Both the position numbers and the translations under genes were made by a program. DNA of 64,000 bases from NCBI GenBank assembly GCA_902779505.1, contig CACZBZ010000005.1:28659-92658 (forward strand). The letters are read 5' to 3'. Origin of the DNA: an uncultured Lachnospiraceae bacterium. Lineage in GTDB: Bacteria; Bacillota; Clostridia; Lachnospirales; Lachnospiraceae. The notes under the pieces are model-generated. The model was given only the letters and a program-made list of their open reading frames with translations, did no database searches and had not been told where the DNA came from. Shown piece by piece: positions 7,943 through 22,301 of this stretch (position 1 is the stretch's first letter; the number at the start of each line of letters is the position of its first letter).

Positions 7943-9211
7943 CTATACCAGATATCTGTTAATCTCCCACTCCGATACCTGAATCATGTATTCTTTCCAT
8001 TCAGCCTTCTTGACATCTATGTAGAGTTTTGTAAGCTCCTCACCCAGAGCTTCCTTCATCAGCTCATCCTTTTCCATGTGCTTTATGGCACTTTCAAGGC
8101 TCTCGGGAAGTTTTCTTGTCTTGGGAATGCTGTCCGGAGATATCTTCTTTTCGATTCCGTCAAGACCCGCTGCAATACATACCGCTATCTCCAGATAAGG
8201 ATTGGCGGAACTGTCGGGGAATCTGAGTTCCACCTTGTTCTCACCAAGGCATCTCTGAAGCTTTATAAGGGCATTCTTACCATTGACTGCCCAGTCGATA
8301 TTCCCTGGTGCTTCGAAGCCCGAAAGAATTCTTTTATATGAATTGACAATGGGATTGGTGATAGCGCAAAGTGCGGGAGCATGACTCATGATTCCGCCTA
8401 TGAAATACTTTGCCGTATCAGATATCTCCCCATTCTTAGCGCTGTCAAAAAGATTGACTCCGTTCCTGTACATAGCAAACTTGGTGTGCATTCCGCTTCC
8501 TGCCGCATCAGCCTTGGGCTTGGGCATGAAAGACGCACAGAGGCCGAATCTCTTGGCAATGGAACGAACAGCGAATCTGAATGTAATAACCGCATCGGCT
8601 GCATCAACGCTCTCACCCTGCATAAAATCTATCTCATGCTGAGCAGATGCTCTCTCATGGTGAGAAGATTCAACCTTGAATCCCAGCTCCTCCAGTGTGA
8701 GCACCATATCTCTTCTTGCATTCTCTCCGAAGTCCACCGGTCCCACATCAAGATAACCCGCATTCTCGTGGGTCAGTGTGGTGGGATTACCGTTCTCATC
8801 CGTATGGAAGAGGAAGAATTCACATTCCGTATTAACTGCAAAAGTGAAGCCCTTGGCTTCGGCTTCTTTTACCACTTTCTTAAGTACGCTTCTGGGACTC
8901 ATCTCAAAGAGCTTTCCGTCCTCATAAGCCAGATCACATATCATCTTTGCAACTTTTCCCTGCTGGGGTCTCCAGGGCAGGATTACAAATGTATCGGGAT
9001 CCGGTACGAGATAGAGATCTGTATCGACACTGACCAGTCCGTCGAACAGCGCTCCTCCTTCAATACTGAATTCATTGTCCATGGCCCTCTTTATCTGATC
9101 CGGAGTGATGGCTATGTTCTTGAGATTTCCCCACACGTCCGTGAACTGAAGCCTGATAAATTCCACGTCTTCTTCTTCGATCATATTTAATATCTGGTCT
9201 TTTGTTTTCAT
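7943..9211 (-). CDS. glnA: glutamine synthetase, type I-like (short form)
   Basis: This 422-aa GSI-family enzyme makes glutamine from glutamate, ammonium and ATP. The beta-grasp region comes first (FTDVWGNLKNIAI). Metal and substrate motifs follow: NTECEFFLF, SSHHERASAQHEIDF, GSGMHTKF, ITNPIVNSYKR and RFPDSSANPYLE. Several spots differ from textbook GSI. The ATP/phosphate segment usually reading like NRSALIRIP is GKNALIKLQ here, and the HHE motif is followed by RASAQ rather than VAPGQ. It could be a divergent active enzyme or one with altered regulation. The adenylylation-type Tyr region of long forms is absent, in keeping with its size. It is first in the operon with the ANTAR gene, behind a leader with two hexaloop attenuators. 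AGGAGG precedes the ATG. Confidence 0.9.
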   Translation of the reverse strand: MKTKDQILNMIEEEDVEFIRLQFTDVWGNLKNIAITPDQIKRAMDNEFSIEGGALFDGLVSVDTDLYLVPDPDTFVILPWRPQQGKVAKMICDLAYEDGKLFEMSPRSVLKKVVKEAEAKGFTFAVNTECEFFLFHTDENGNPTTLTHENAGYLDVGPVDFGENARRDMVLTLEELGFKVESSHHERASAQHEIDFMQGESVDAADAVITFRFAVRSIAKRFGLCASFMPKPKADAAGSGMHTKFAMYRNGVNLFDSAKNGEISDTAKYFIGGIMSHAPALCAITNPIVNSYKRILSGFEAPGNIDWAVNGKNALIKLQRCLGENKVELRFPDSSANPYLEIAVCIAAGLDGIEKKISPDSIPKTRKLPESLESAIKHMEKDELMKEALGEELTKLYIDVKKAEWKEYMIQVSEWEINRYLV

Positions 9212-9225
9212 CTTCCCTCCTGAAT

Positions 9226-9277
9226 AAAAAAAAGGCGCATGTGACCTGTCAAACAGTCACAAACGCCTCTTTGCATT
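9226..9277 (-). promoter_or_regulatory. second hexaloop hairpin and terminator in the glnA leader
   Basis: On the minus strand AATGC-AAAGAG-GCGTT (9262-9277) folds into a five-pair stem with a six-base loop that has A at position 1 and G at position 4, the ANTAR hallmark. Its 3' side overlaps a longer stem (about 9234-9267, GGCG to CGCC with an inner GTGAC/GTCAC stem) followed by a run of eight or more T. The two structures exclude one another, so protein bound to the small hairpin would keep transcription going into glnA. Confidence 0.75.
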
Positions 9278-9299
9278 GCTATAATTACCTTATGAAAAT

Positions 9300-9349
9300 A
9301 AAAAAACGTCTTGGCGGAATATTACCATTCCATCAAGACGCCTTTGCCT
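9300..9349 (-). promoter_or_regulatory. first hexaloop hairpin and terminator in the glnA leader
   Basis: On the minus strand AGGC-AAAGGC-GTCT (9336-9349) forms a short stem with an A1/G4 hexaloop. It overlaps a terminator with arms CGTCTTG and CAAGACG (9307-9313, 9334-9340), an inner GGAAT/ATTCC stem, and a T-rich tail. The small stem begins only seven bases past the predicted -10 box, so it should be the 5' end of the RNA. Confidence 0.75.
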
Positions 9350-9356
9350 CGGACTT

Positions 9357-9385
9357 ATTTTATCTCATTCCCCGCCATATGACAA
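9357..9385 (-). promoter_or_regulatory. glnA promoter
   Basis: Read on the minus strand, TTGTCA (9380-9385) and TAAAAT (9357-9362) are separated by exactly 17 bases, a good sigma-A-type promoter. The start would fall at about 9350, directly before the first hexaloop hairpin. Confidence 0.72.
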
Positions 9386-9392
9386 GCCTTAT

Positions 9393-9438
9393 TTCTGCTT
9401 TTTTGCTGGTATATGGAGAGACTTTATGGCATAATATA
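9393..9438 (+). promoter_or_regulatory. conserved 46-bp block upstream of purB
   Basis: This block matches 38 of 46 positions with a block at 30364-30409 upstream of the other plus-strand gene. The shared parts are GCTTTTTTGCTGGTATAT, then five variable bases, then GACTTTRTGGSATAATATA. The ATAAT near the end could be a -10 box, but no good -35 sits 16-18 bases upstream, so a regulator may assist. It lies between the diverging glnA and purB promoters. Confidence 0.6.
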
Positions 9439-9488
9439 CAGGGTATCTTAGGATACTCTTAGAAAAACACCGATAAAGGAGAACCTAC

Positions 9489-10943
9489 ATGAGCAATACA
9501 GACAGATACATCAGTCCTTTTTCAGAGAGATATGCTTCTCCCGAGATGCAGTTCATCTTCAGCCAGGACAAGAAATTCAGCACCTGGAGAAAACTGTGGA
9601 TCGCACTTGCGGAGACAGAGATGGAACTTGGCCTGTCCCAGGACGGCAAGCCTGTTATAACACAGGAAATGATCGACGAGATGAAATCTCACATCACAGA
9701 CATCAATTACGATGTGGCAAAAGAACGTGAGAAGCAGGTTCGTCACGATGTAATGAGTCATGTATATGCATACGGTAAGCAGTGTCCCAAGGCTGCCGGA
9801 ATAATCCATCTTGGTGCAACAAGCTGCTATGTAGGTGACAATACTGATATCATCATAATGAGAGATGCTCTTACTCTTGTTCGACGCAAGCTTATCAATG
9901 TTATCGCTGAACTTGCCAAGTTCGCCGATAGTTACAAGGCTTTACCTACACTTGCCTTTACACATTTCCAGCCTGCTCAGCCTACAACAGTGGGAAAAAG
10001 AGCAAGCCTTTGGATGCAGGAATTCCTTATGGATTTCCAGGATCTGGAATATGTCCTTGGCTCTTTAAAACTTCTTGGATGTAAGGGAACCACGGGAACT
10101 CAGGCATCTTTCAAGGAGCTCTTTAATAACGACAAAGAAAAACTGGATAAGATCGATCCCATGATTGCTTCAAAGATGGGCTTCGATGACTGTTATCCCG
10201 TATCGGGTCAGACCTATTCCAGAAAAGTGGACACCAGAGTTGTTAACGTGCTTGCGGGCATAGCCGCTTCAGCTCACAAGATGTCCAATGATATACGTCT
10301 TCTTCAGCACCTTAAGGAGATTGAAGAACCCTTCGAGAAGAATCAGATCGGCTCGTCTGCAATGGCATATAAGCGTAACCCCATGAGATCTGAGAGAATC
10401 GCTTCTCTTTCAAGATATGTGATCGTGGATGCACTTAACCCCGCCATTACATCCGCTACTCAGTGGTTCGAGAGAACTCTGGACGATTCGGCCAACAAGA
10501 GAATCTCCATTGCGGAAGGCTTCATGGCAATAGACGGTGTTCTCGACCTCTGTCTCAACGTAACGGACGGACTTGTAGTCAATGAAAAAGTTATCGAGAA
10601 GCGCCTGAGAAGCGAGCTTCCTTTCATGGCAACGGAAAATATCATGATGGATGCCGTTAAGGAAGGCGGCAATCGTCAGGAACTTCATGAGGAGATAAGA
10701 AAGCTCAGCATGCAGGCCGGTGAGACCGTTAAAAAGAAAGGTCTTGAAAATAATCTTCTTGAACTCATCGCAGACTGTGATGCATTCAACCTTACACTGG
10801 ATGAGCTTAACAGCTACATGGTTCCTTCAAATTACGTGGGAAGATCTGCAGAGCAGGTTGATAACTTCCTTGAGAATTACATCAATCCCATACTTGATGC
10901 CAACAAAGATATCCTGGGAATCAAGGCTGAGATCAACGTATAA
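9489..10943 (+). CDS. purB: adenylosuccinate lyase
   Basis: This 484-aa fumarase/aspartase-superfamily enzyme acts twice in purine synthesis, releasing fumarate from SAICAR and from adenylosuccinate. The superfamily signature GSSAMAYKRNPMRSE is clear near residue 290. The region IIHLGATSCYVGDNTDI and the THFQPAQPTTVGKR segment match the longer, eukaryote-like PurB group. AAAGGAG precedes the ATG. It is one of only two plus-strand genes in the window. It diverges from glnA across a 277-base region holding the glnA attenuators and the conserved 46-bp block. A strong terminator follows. Confidence 0.97.
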   Translation: MSNTDRYISPFSERYASPEMQFIFSQDKKFSTWRKLWIALAETEMELGLSQDGKPVITQEMIDEMKSHITDINYDVAKEREKQVRHDVMSHVYAYGKQCPKAAGIIHLGATSCYVGDNTDIIIMRDALTLVRRKLINVIAELAKFADSYKALPTLAFTHFQPAQPTTVGKRASLWMQEFLMDFQDLEYVLGSLKLLGCKGTTGTQASFKELFNNDKEKLDKIDPMIASKMGFDDCYPVSGQTYSRKVDTRVVNVLAGIAASAHKMSNDIRLLQHLKEIEEPFEKNQIGSSAMAYKRNPMRSERIASLSRYVIVDALNPAITSATQWFERTLDDSANKRISIAEGFMAIDGVLDLCLNVTDGLVVNEKVIEKRLRSELPFMATENIMMDAVKEGGNRQELHEEIRKLSMQAGETVKKKGLENNLLELIADCDAFNLTLDELNSYMVPSNYVGRSAEQVDNFLENYINPILDANKDILGIKAEINV

Positions 10944-10967
10944 ATTCATAAAAATCTATGATATAAG

Positions 10968-11006
10968 AAAGATCCTGTATCGCCATGATACAGGATCTTT
11001 TATTTT
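10968..11006. terminator. terminator between convergent purB and gltD
   Basis: AAAGATCCTGTATC and GATACAGGATCTTT form a 14-pair stem with a five-base loop and then TATTTT on the plus strand. The minus-strand side ends in CTTTCTTAT, so it could also stop gltD transcription. Confidence 0.88.
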
Positions 11007-11037
11007 GGATCTTATTAAGACTAAAGCCTCGATTGAT

Positions 11038-12546
11038 TTACAGGTTGCTGTAGCCCATAAGAGATTCGTCCACGGCTCTTGCCGCTTCTCTTCCCTCATG
11101 TATGGCCCAGACTACAAGCGACTGGCCTCTGTGCATATCGCCTGCTGTGAAGACCTTGTCCCTGCCGGTCTCATACATACCTGCTTCGGTCTTGACATTG
11201 CTACGTCCGTCCACGTCTACCTTGAACTGCTTGGTAACATATTCTTCACTTCCAAGGAAACCTGCGGCAATAAGAACAATATCCGCTTTCAGTTCCTTCT
11301 CCGTTCCCTTTACGGGAGACATTGTCACTCTGCCTGTTTCTTTATCAAGCTTTCTTTCCAGTTCAACGGTCTTGACACCTTTAAGATTGCCTTTGGAATC
11401 CTTGAGGAATTCCGTTACGGTAGTCTTGTAGATTCTCGGATCCGAACCGAATTTATAGATAGCTTCTTCCTGGCCGTAATCGGTCTTAAGCACCTTGGGC
11501 CATTCGGGCCATGGATTGCTCTCTGCTCTGCATGGGGGTGCCGGTGGCATCATCTCTATCTGTTTAACGTCTGCCGCTTTAAGTCTTATACTGGTTCCCA
11601 CGCAGTCATTGCCGGTGTCACCGCCTCCGATGACTATGACCTTCTTGCCTTCAAGAGATCCGAAGGAATAATCTTTTGCCCCTATGATCTCCTTGGAATC
11701 ATAATCATTGTCCATAAGCTTTTTGCTTACTTCCTTGAGGAAATCCACCGCAAAATATATACCCTTGGCATCTCTGCCCGGTGCGTTAATATCTCTGGGA
11801 TTGGACGCGCCACAGCAAAGAATCACTCTGTCGTAGTTCTTCACAAGTTCTTCGGCTTTTATATCCTTGCCCACATTAACGGAACACTTGAATTCAACCC
11901 CGGCATCCTTCATAAGCTCCACTCTTCTGTCTATGGATCTCTTATCAAGTTTCATGTTGGGGATGCCGTAACGCAGAAGTCCGCCGGGACGGTCGCTTCT
12001 CTCATATACGGTTACCTTGTGTCCTCTCCTGTTAAGGAGTTGGGCTGCCGCGAGACCCGAAGGTCCGCTTCCCACGATTGCTATTGTCTTGCCTGTTCTT
12101 ACCTTAGGCTCTTCCTCTTTTACAAGACCATGTTCATATGCATAGTCTATTATGGCTCTCTCATTGTCCTTGGTGGCAACTGCTGCCGTATTCAGACCGC
12201 ATGTACATGCCGCCTCGCAGAGTGCCGGACATACTCTGGATGTAAATTCCGGAAAGCTGTGTGTCTTACAGAGTCTGTAATATGCCTGCTCCCAGTTTTT
12301 CTTGTATACAAGATCGTTGGTCTCGGGAATAAGATTGTGAAGAGGACAGCCTGAGGCCATTCCGGCAATCATCACTCCCGCCTGGCAAAAGGGAACTCCG
12401 CAGGACATACATCTTGCTCCCTGAACGGACTGTTCCTCCAGAGGAAGTCCGTAATGAAATTCATTAAAATTTTCTATTCTTACTTCAGGCTCATCACAGT
12501 AAGTTTCTTTTCTGTCATATTCCATAAAGCCGGTTGCTTTTCCCAT
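11038..12546 (-). CDS. gltD: glutamate synthase, small subunit
   Basis: This 502-aa NADPH-oxidising subunit passes electrons to GltB. The N-terminal part carries the cysteine clusters for iron-sulfur centres (CMSCGVPFCQ, then CPLHNLIPE, and CPALCEAACTCG). An FAD-binding Rossmann motif follows (IAIVGSGPSGLAAA, about 153-166), and a second dinucleotide site KVIVIGGGDTGNDC lies near 290. The C-terminal TAGDMHRGQSLVVWAI contacts FAD. GGAGG sits six bases before the ATG. It is 14 bases after gltB and is the last gene of pyrG-gltB-gltD. Confidence 0.97.
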   Translation of the reverse strand: MGKATGFMEYDRKETYCDEPEVRIENFNEFHYGLPLEEQSVQGARCMSCGVPFCQAGVMIAGMASGCPLHNLIPETNDLVYKKNWEQAYYRLCKTHSFPEFTSRVCPALCEAACTCGLNTAAVATKDNERAIIDYAYEHGLVKEEEPKVRTGKTIAIVGSGPSGLAAAQLLNRRGHKVTVYERSDRPGGLLRYGIPNMKLDKRSIDRRVELMKDAGVEFKCSVNVGKDIKAEELVKNYDRVILCCGASNPRDINAPGRDAKGIYFAVDFLKEVSKKLMDNDYDSKEIIGAKDYSFGSLEGKKVIVIGGGDTGNDCVGTSIRLKAADVKQIEMMPPAPPCRAESNPWPEWPKVLKTDYGQEEAIYKFGSDPRIYKTTVTEFLKDSKGNLKGVKTVELERKLDKETGRVTMSPVKGTEKELKADIVLIAAGFLGSEEYVTKQFKVDVDGRSNVKTEAGMYETGRDKVFTAGDMHRGQSLVVWAIHEGREAARAVDESLMGYSNL

Positions 12547-12560
12547 GTCAATCCTCCTTC

Positions 12561-18730
<6,170 letters not shown>

Positions 18731-18770
18731 TCACCTGTCATAATAATCTGTGTCCGTTTTATGTGTCTGT

Positions 18771-20351
18771 TTATTCTCCGCTGGCTCCGTAGTTGGACAG
18801 AACTCTTGCCGACGGATCGTTTACGTTACATCCTTCCCAAGACTTGTTGGGCATCCAGAAATCAACTATCATCTCTGCCTGACCCGGATAATACTCTTCG
18901 AAGATCTCTCTGTATAGAAGTGATTCCTTGGTAAAAGGCTTAGCGTGATCGTATTTTTTAATCAGTGATTCGTATTCCTCATCCGTATATTTTTCCTCTG
19001 CATACATCTTGAGGTAATCAACCATTGAATGACCCACAGCATCCGAGAATGCAGCCTTTTCTCTCATAAGAATGTCATAAGGCAGGTAATCTCCTTCAAA
19101 AGCGTGTCTGAGAAGGTATTTGCCCTTGCCGTATGTATTGAGTTTCTTCTCGGGATCGATGCTCATAACGAATGACGCAAAATCAAGATCACCGAAAGGT
19201 ACTCTTGCCTCTATTGAGTTAACAGATATACATCTGTCGGCTCTCAGCACATCGTACATGTAGAGTTCCCTAATTCTCTTAGCTGCCTCTTCCTGGAAGC
19301 TTGCAGCATCGGGAGCAAAATCCGTGTACTTATATCCAAAGAGCTCGTCTGATATCTCACCCGTCATAAGAACTCTTATATCCGTCTGCTCATGTATGGC
19401 CTTGCACACAAGATACATTCCTATACTTGCTCTGACTGTTGTTATGTCGAAAGTTCCGAGAATGGATATAACCGTGGGAAGCGCTTCAATAACATCCTCT
19501 TTTGTAATGATTACTTCCTTATGGTCACTGCCGATATAGTCCGCAACCTCTTTTGCATATTTAAGGTCAATGGCGTCGGTGCTCATTCCTATGGCAAAAG
19601 TTCTTATGGGCTTATCCAGAAGCTTGGCTGATATTGCACATACCAGAGAACTGTCCAGACCGCCGCTGAGTAAGAATCCCAAAGGTGCATCTGCATCCAG
19701 TCTCTTTTCAACTCCCTTTACAAGTCTGTCGTGAATCTCCTTGCATATGTCATCCACATCGTCTTTTACATATTCCTTAACATCCGTCAGGTCTCTGTAG
19801 CGTACGAATTTGCCATCCGCATAGAAATGACCCGGAGGGAAAGGAGTAACCTTGCTTACAAGTCCCACAAGGTTCTTGGCCTCACTGGCAAATACGATGT
19901 CTCCCTCTTCTGTATATCCGTAGAAAAGAGGACGGATTCCGATGGGATCTCTTGCCGCAACAAGTTCATCCTTCTTCGAATCGTAGATGATGCAGGCATA
20001 TTCCGCATCCAACTTTACGAACATATCAGTTCCGTACTTTTCGTACATGGGAAGCAGTATCTCGCAGTCCGAATCACTTACGAATCTGTATTCCTTTTCA
20101 AGTTCTTTCTTAATCGGTCTGAAACCGTATATCTCTCCGTTACATACAAGAGCATTACCGGACAGCTTGAAGGGCTGCATGCCTTCCTCCGTCAGACCCA
20201 TGATTGCAAGTCTCTCAAAGCCCAGTGTTACGTCATCTCCGAATTCTTCTATCCTGGTCATATCAGGACCTCTTGATATTGTCTTCTGGAAATGCTCTGC
20301 AAAACTGTCCTTTGGGATGCTCTTTCCTTTGTATCCCATTATTGAACACAT
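18771..20351 (-). CDS. asnB: asparagine synthase (glutamine-hydrolysing)
   Basis: This 526-aa class II glutamine amidotransferase converts aspartate, ATP and glutamine to asparagine. I place the start at the ATG at 20351 so that Cys2 becomes the N-terminal nucleophile (MCSIMGYKG). The ATG at 20360 fits the GGAGG spacing but would bury the cysteine. The glutaminase domain covers about 1-200 (NGEIYGFR, SEAKNL). The synthetase domain carries the pyrophosphate loop LLSGGLDSS near 228 and GEISDELFGYKY. It lies between amt and pyrG-gltBD, so it draws on the same glutamine pool. A hairpin upstream separates it from amt. Confidence 0.92.
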   Translation of the reverse strand: MCSIMGYKGKSIPKDSFAEHFQKTISRGPDMTRIEEFGDDVTLGFERLAIMGLTEEGMQPFKLSGNALVCNGEIYGFRPIKKELEKEYRFVSDSDCEILLPMYEKYGTDMFVKLDAEYACIIYDSKKDELVAARDPIGIRPLFYGYTEEGDIVFASEAKNLVGLVSKVTPFPPGHFYADGKFVRYRDLTDVKEYVKDDVDDICKEIHDRLVKGVEKRLDADAPLGFLLSGGLDSSLVCAISAKLLDKPIRTFAIGMSTDAIDLKYAKEVADYIGSDHKEVIITKEDVIEALPTVISILGTFDITTVRASIGMYLVCKAIHEQTDIRVLMTGEISDELFGYKYTDFAPDAASFQEEAAKRIRELYMYDVLRADRCISVNSIEARVPFGDLDFASFVMSIDPEKKLNTYGKGKYLLRHAFEGDYLPYDILMREKAAFSDAVGHSMVDYLKMYAEEKYTDEEYESLIKKYDHAKPFTKESLLYREIFEEYYPGQAEMIVDFWMPNKSWEGCNVNDPSARVLSNYGASGE

Positions 20352-20385
20352 AACATTCAATCCTCCTATATCCTATATACGACTT

Positions 20386-20417
20386 CACGGAAGGCATAAT
20401 AATGCCTCCCGTAAGTG
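20386..20417 (-). terminator. hairpin after amt, weak U-tract
   Basis: Arms CACGGAAGGCAT and ATGCCTCCCGT with a trailing GTG pair imperfectly around a short AT-rich loop. On the minus strand no clear T run follows, so it may reduce rather than stop readthrough from amt into asnB. Confidence 0.45.
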
Positions 20418-20439
20418 TACATATATTAATCTGTAATAA

Positions 20440-22197
20440 TTACTCAACATCCTGAAGAGCTTCAAAATCTTCTTCACCTGTACGGATCTTAACAACCTTA
20501 TCAACGTTGTATACGAAGATCTTGCCGTCGCCGATGTGTCCTGTGTAGAGTGCCTTCTTGGCAGCCTCGATAACCTTTTCTACAGGAATCTCACTTACAA
20601 CAACCTCAACCTTAACCTTAGGTAAGAGTGTAGCGTCGACTTCAACACCTCTGTACTTCTCTCCGGCACCCTTCTGGATACCACATCCCATAACCTGTGT
20701 TACCGTCATACCTGTTACACCGAGATCATTAAGAGCTTTCTTGAGGGCATCGTATCTGGTGAGTTTTGCGATAACAACAACTTTATGAATTCCTGTCTCA
20801 AGGTCTGGAGCCATCTGAACGCTTACTGCAGCTTTCTTCATTACTTCAGAAGCTTCTTCATAACTGTCAACACCAAGGTTAGTATTTTCATTTACTTCCA
20901 TTGTCATGGTGTTGGAAACATCCATGATAGAGAAGCCTGAGTATGCTGATGTAAGACCATGCTCACATACATCCATACCGATGATTTCTTCCTCCTCCGT
21001 TACTCTGAGGCCGATAGTCTTCTTAATTACGGTAAATGCAATGATGATCGTGATTACTGTCCAGAGAATTGTTACGCACATACCACCGAGCTGTTTACCA
21101 AGCTGTAAGAATCCACCGCCGTAGAAGAGACCTTCTTCGATTCCGGCAAGTGCAAAGCCGGGAGCTGTCTCTGTTGCAAAGAGACCAACAGCCAATGTAC
21201 CCCAGATACCGTTGAACATATGAACAGCAACGGCACCGACGGGATCGTCTACGTGTAACACATTATCTGTGAACCACACGCCGAATACTACAAGCAATCC
21301 TGCCACTACACCTATAATTGCAGCACCTGTACAATCAGTAACATCACAAGGTGCCGTAATTGCAACCAGGCCGGCAAGTGATGCATTCAGACACATTGAC
21401 ACATCAGGCTTGCCATATTTGATCCATGTGAACACCATGCAAGTTACAGTTGCGACTGCGGGTGCAACGGTTGTTGTCAGGAATACAGAACCGAGGGTGG
21501 GTAGGTCTGTAGCTGCCGCACCGTTGAAACCATACCAGCCGAGCCAGAGGATGAACACACCAAGTGCTGCAATTACCAGGTTATGACCGGGAAATGCGTT
21601 AACTTTGATAACTTTTCCATCTTTATCCTTTGTGAACTTACCGATACGGGGACCGAGCATCCATGCACCAACCAGAGCACAGATACCACCAACCATATGA
21701 ATACAGTTGGAACCTGCGTAATCGTGGAATCCCCAGTCTGCGAGGAATCCGCCGCCCCATGTCCAGTGAGCTTCAATGGGATAGATGATTGCTGAAATTA
21801 CTGCTGAATATACACAGTAAGAAGAGAATTTTGTTCTTTCAGCCATTGATCCTGATACGATGGTTGCTGTTGTTGCACAGAACACAAGGTTGAAAACAAA
21901 AGCTGAATAATCAAAACTCTGATAATTCGTAAAAACATCAAATGAGAACTTGCCGACTGTACCGCCCAGCATATTCTCGCCGAGCATCAGAGATGCTCCC
22001 ATGATGAACCACATTACTGTACCGATACAGAAGTCCATGAGGTTCTTCATGATAATATTTCCTGCATTCTTGGCTCTTGTAAAACCTGATTCACACATTG
22101 CGAATCCGGCCTGCATCCAGAATACAAGTGCTGCTCCTATAAGGAACCAGACGCCGTAGACTTCGCCGTTGATGGCTTCCAAAATTTCACTAGTCAT
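20440..22197 (-). CDS. amt: ammonium transporter fused to a C-terminal PII (GlnK-like) domain
   Basis: This 585-aa protein has two parts. Residues about 10-420 are an Amt/Rh channel with eleven hydrophobic segments. The pore histidines are visible in NCIHMVGGICALVGAW and VHMFNGIWGTLAVG, and QAGFAMCESGFTRAKN is the conserved first-helix end. After a linker, residues 469-585 form a complete PII domain: a T-loop with KYRGVEVDATLLPKVKVEVVV (Tyr near 515) and TGHIGDGKIFVYNVDKVVKIRTGE for nucleotide and 2-oxoglutarate binding. Normally GlnK is a separate trimer that plugs the Amt trimer. Here the sensor is tethered, three per channel trimer. The gene follows glnN with a hexaloop hairpin between them. 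Confidence 0.95.
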   Translation of the reverse strand: MTSEILEAINGEVYGVWFLIGAALVFWMQAGFAMCESGFTRAKNAGNIIMKNLMDFCIGTVMWFIMGASLMLGENMLGGTVGKFSFDVFTNYQSFDYSAFVFNLVFCATTATIVSGSMAERTKFSSYCVYSAVISAIIYPIEAHWTWGGGFLADWGFHDYAGSNCIHMVGGICALVGAWMLGPRIGKFTKDKDGKVIKVNAFPGHNLVIAALGVFILWLGWYGFNGAAATDLPTLGSVFLTTTVAPAVATVTCMVFTWIKYGKPDVSMCLNASLAGLVAITAPCDVTDCTGAAIIGVVAGLLVVFGVWFTDNVLHVDDPVGAVAVHMFNGIWGTLAVGLFATETAPGFALAGIEEGLFYGGGFLQLGKQLGGMCVTILWTVITIIIAFTVIKKTIGLRVTEEEEIIGMDVCEHGLTSAYSGFSIMDVSNTMTMEVNENTNLGVDSYEEASEVMKKAAVSVQMAPDLETGIHKVVVIAKLTRYDALKKALNDLGVTGMTVTQVMGCGIQKGAGEKYRGVEVDATLLPKVKVEVVVSEIPVEKVIEAAKKALYTGHIGDGKIFVYNVDKVVKIRTGEEDFEALQDVE

Positions 22198-22244
22198 AAT
22201 TTATCCTCCTCATTTTCCGAATCGAAATCCGGTATTTATAACGA

Positions 22245-22280
22245 CAAAGGCACGTTTCCCCTGAAACGCGCCTTTGCATT
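22245..22280 (-). promoter_or_regulatory. hexaloop hairpin in the amt leader
   Basis: On the minus strand AATGC-AAAGGC-GCGTT (22265-22280) has the A1/G4 hexaloop on a five-pair stem. It overlaps a fourteen-pair stem-loop running from CAAAGGC to GCCTTTG (22245-22276). No T run follows, so it may act on mRNA stability or translation, or the terminator may be incomplete. No good promoter separates it from glnN. Confidence 0.65.
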
Positions 22281-22301
22281 AAAAATCATTCATTATTCTG
22301 T

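Noticed and set aside
9212-9349. Glutamine riboswitch in the glnA leader
   Set aside because: The known glnA and downstream-peptide motifs are mainly cyanobacterial and I could not find their junction core; the A1/G4 hexaloops plus an ANTAR gene fit better.
9226-9385. T-box leader for amino-acid control
   Set aside because: No T-box sequence (TGGNACCGCG-like) or specifier stem was found in this or the other nitrogen leaders.
10720-12354. Long plus-strand open frame opposite gltD and the end of purB
   Set aside because: It overlaps well-identified genes, crosses a terminator, has no family-like sequence and reflects codon bias of the opposite strand.
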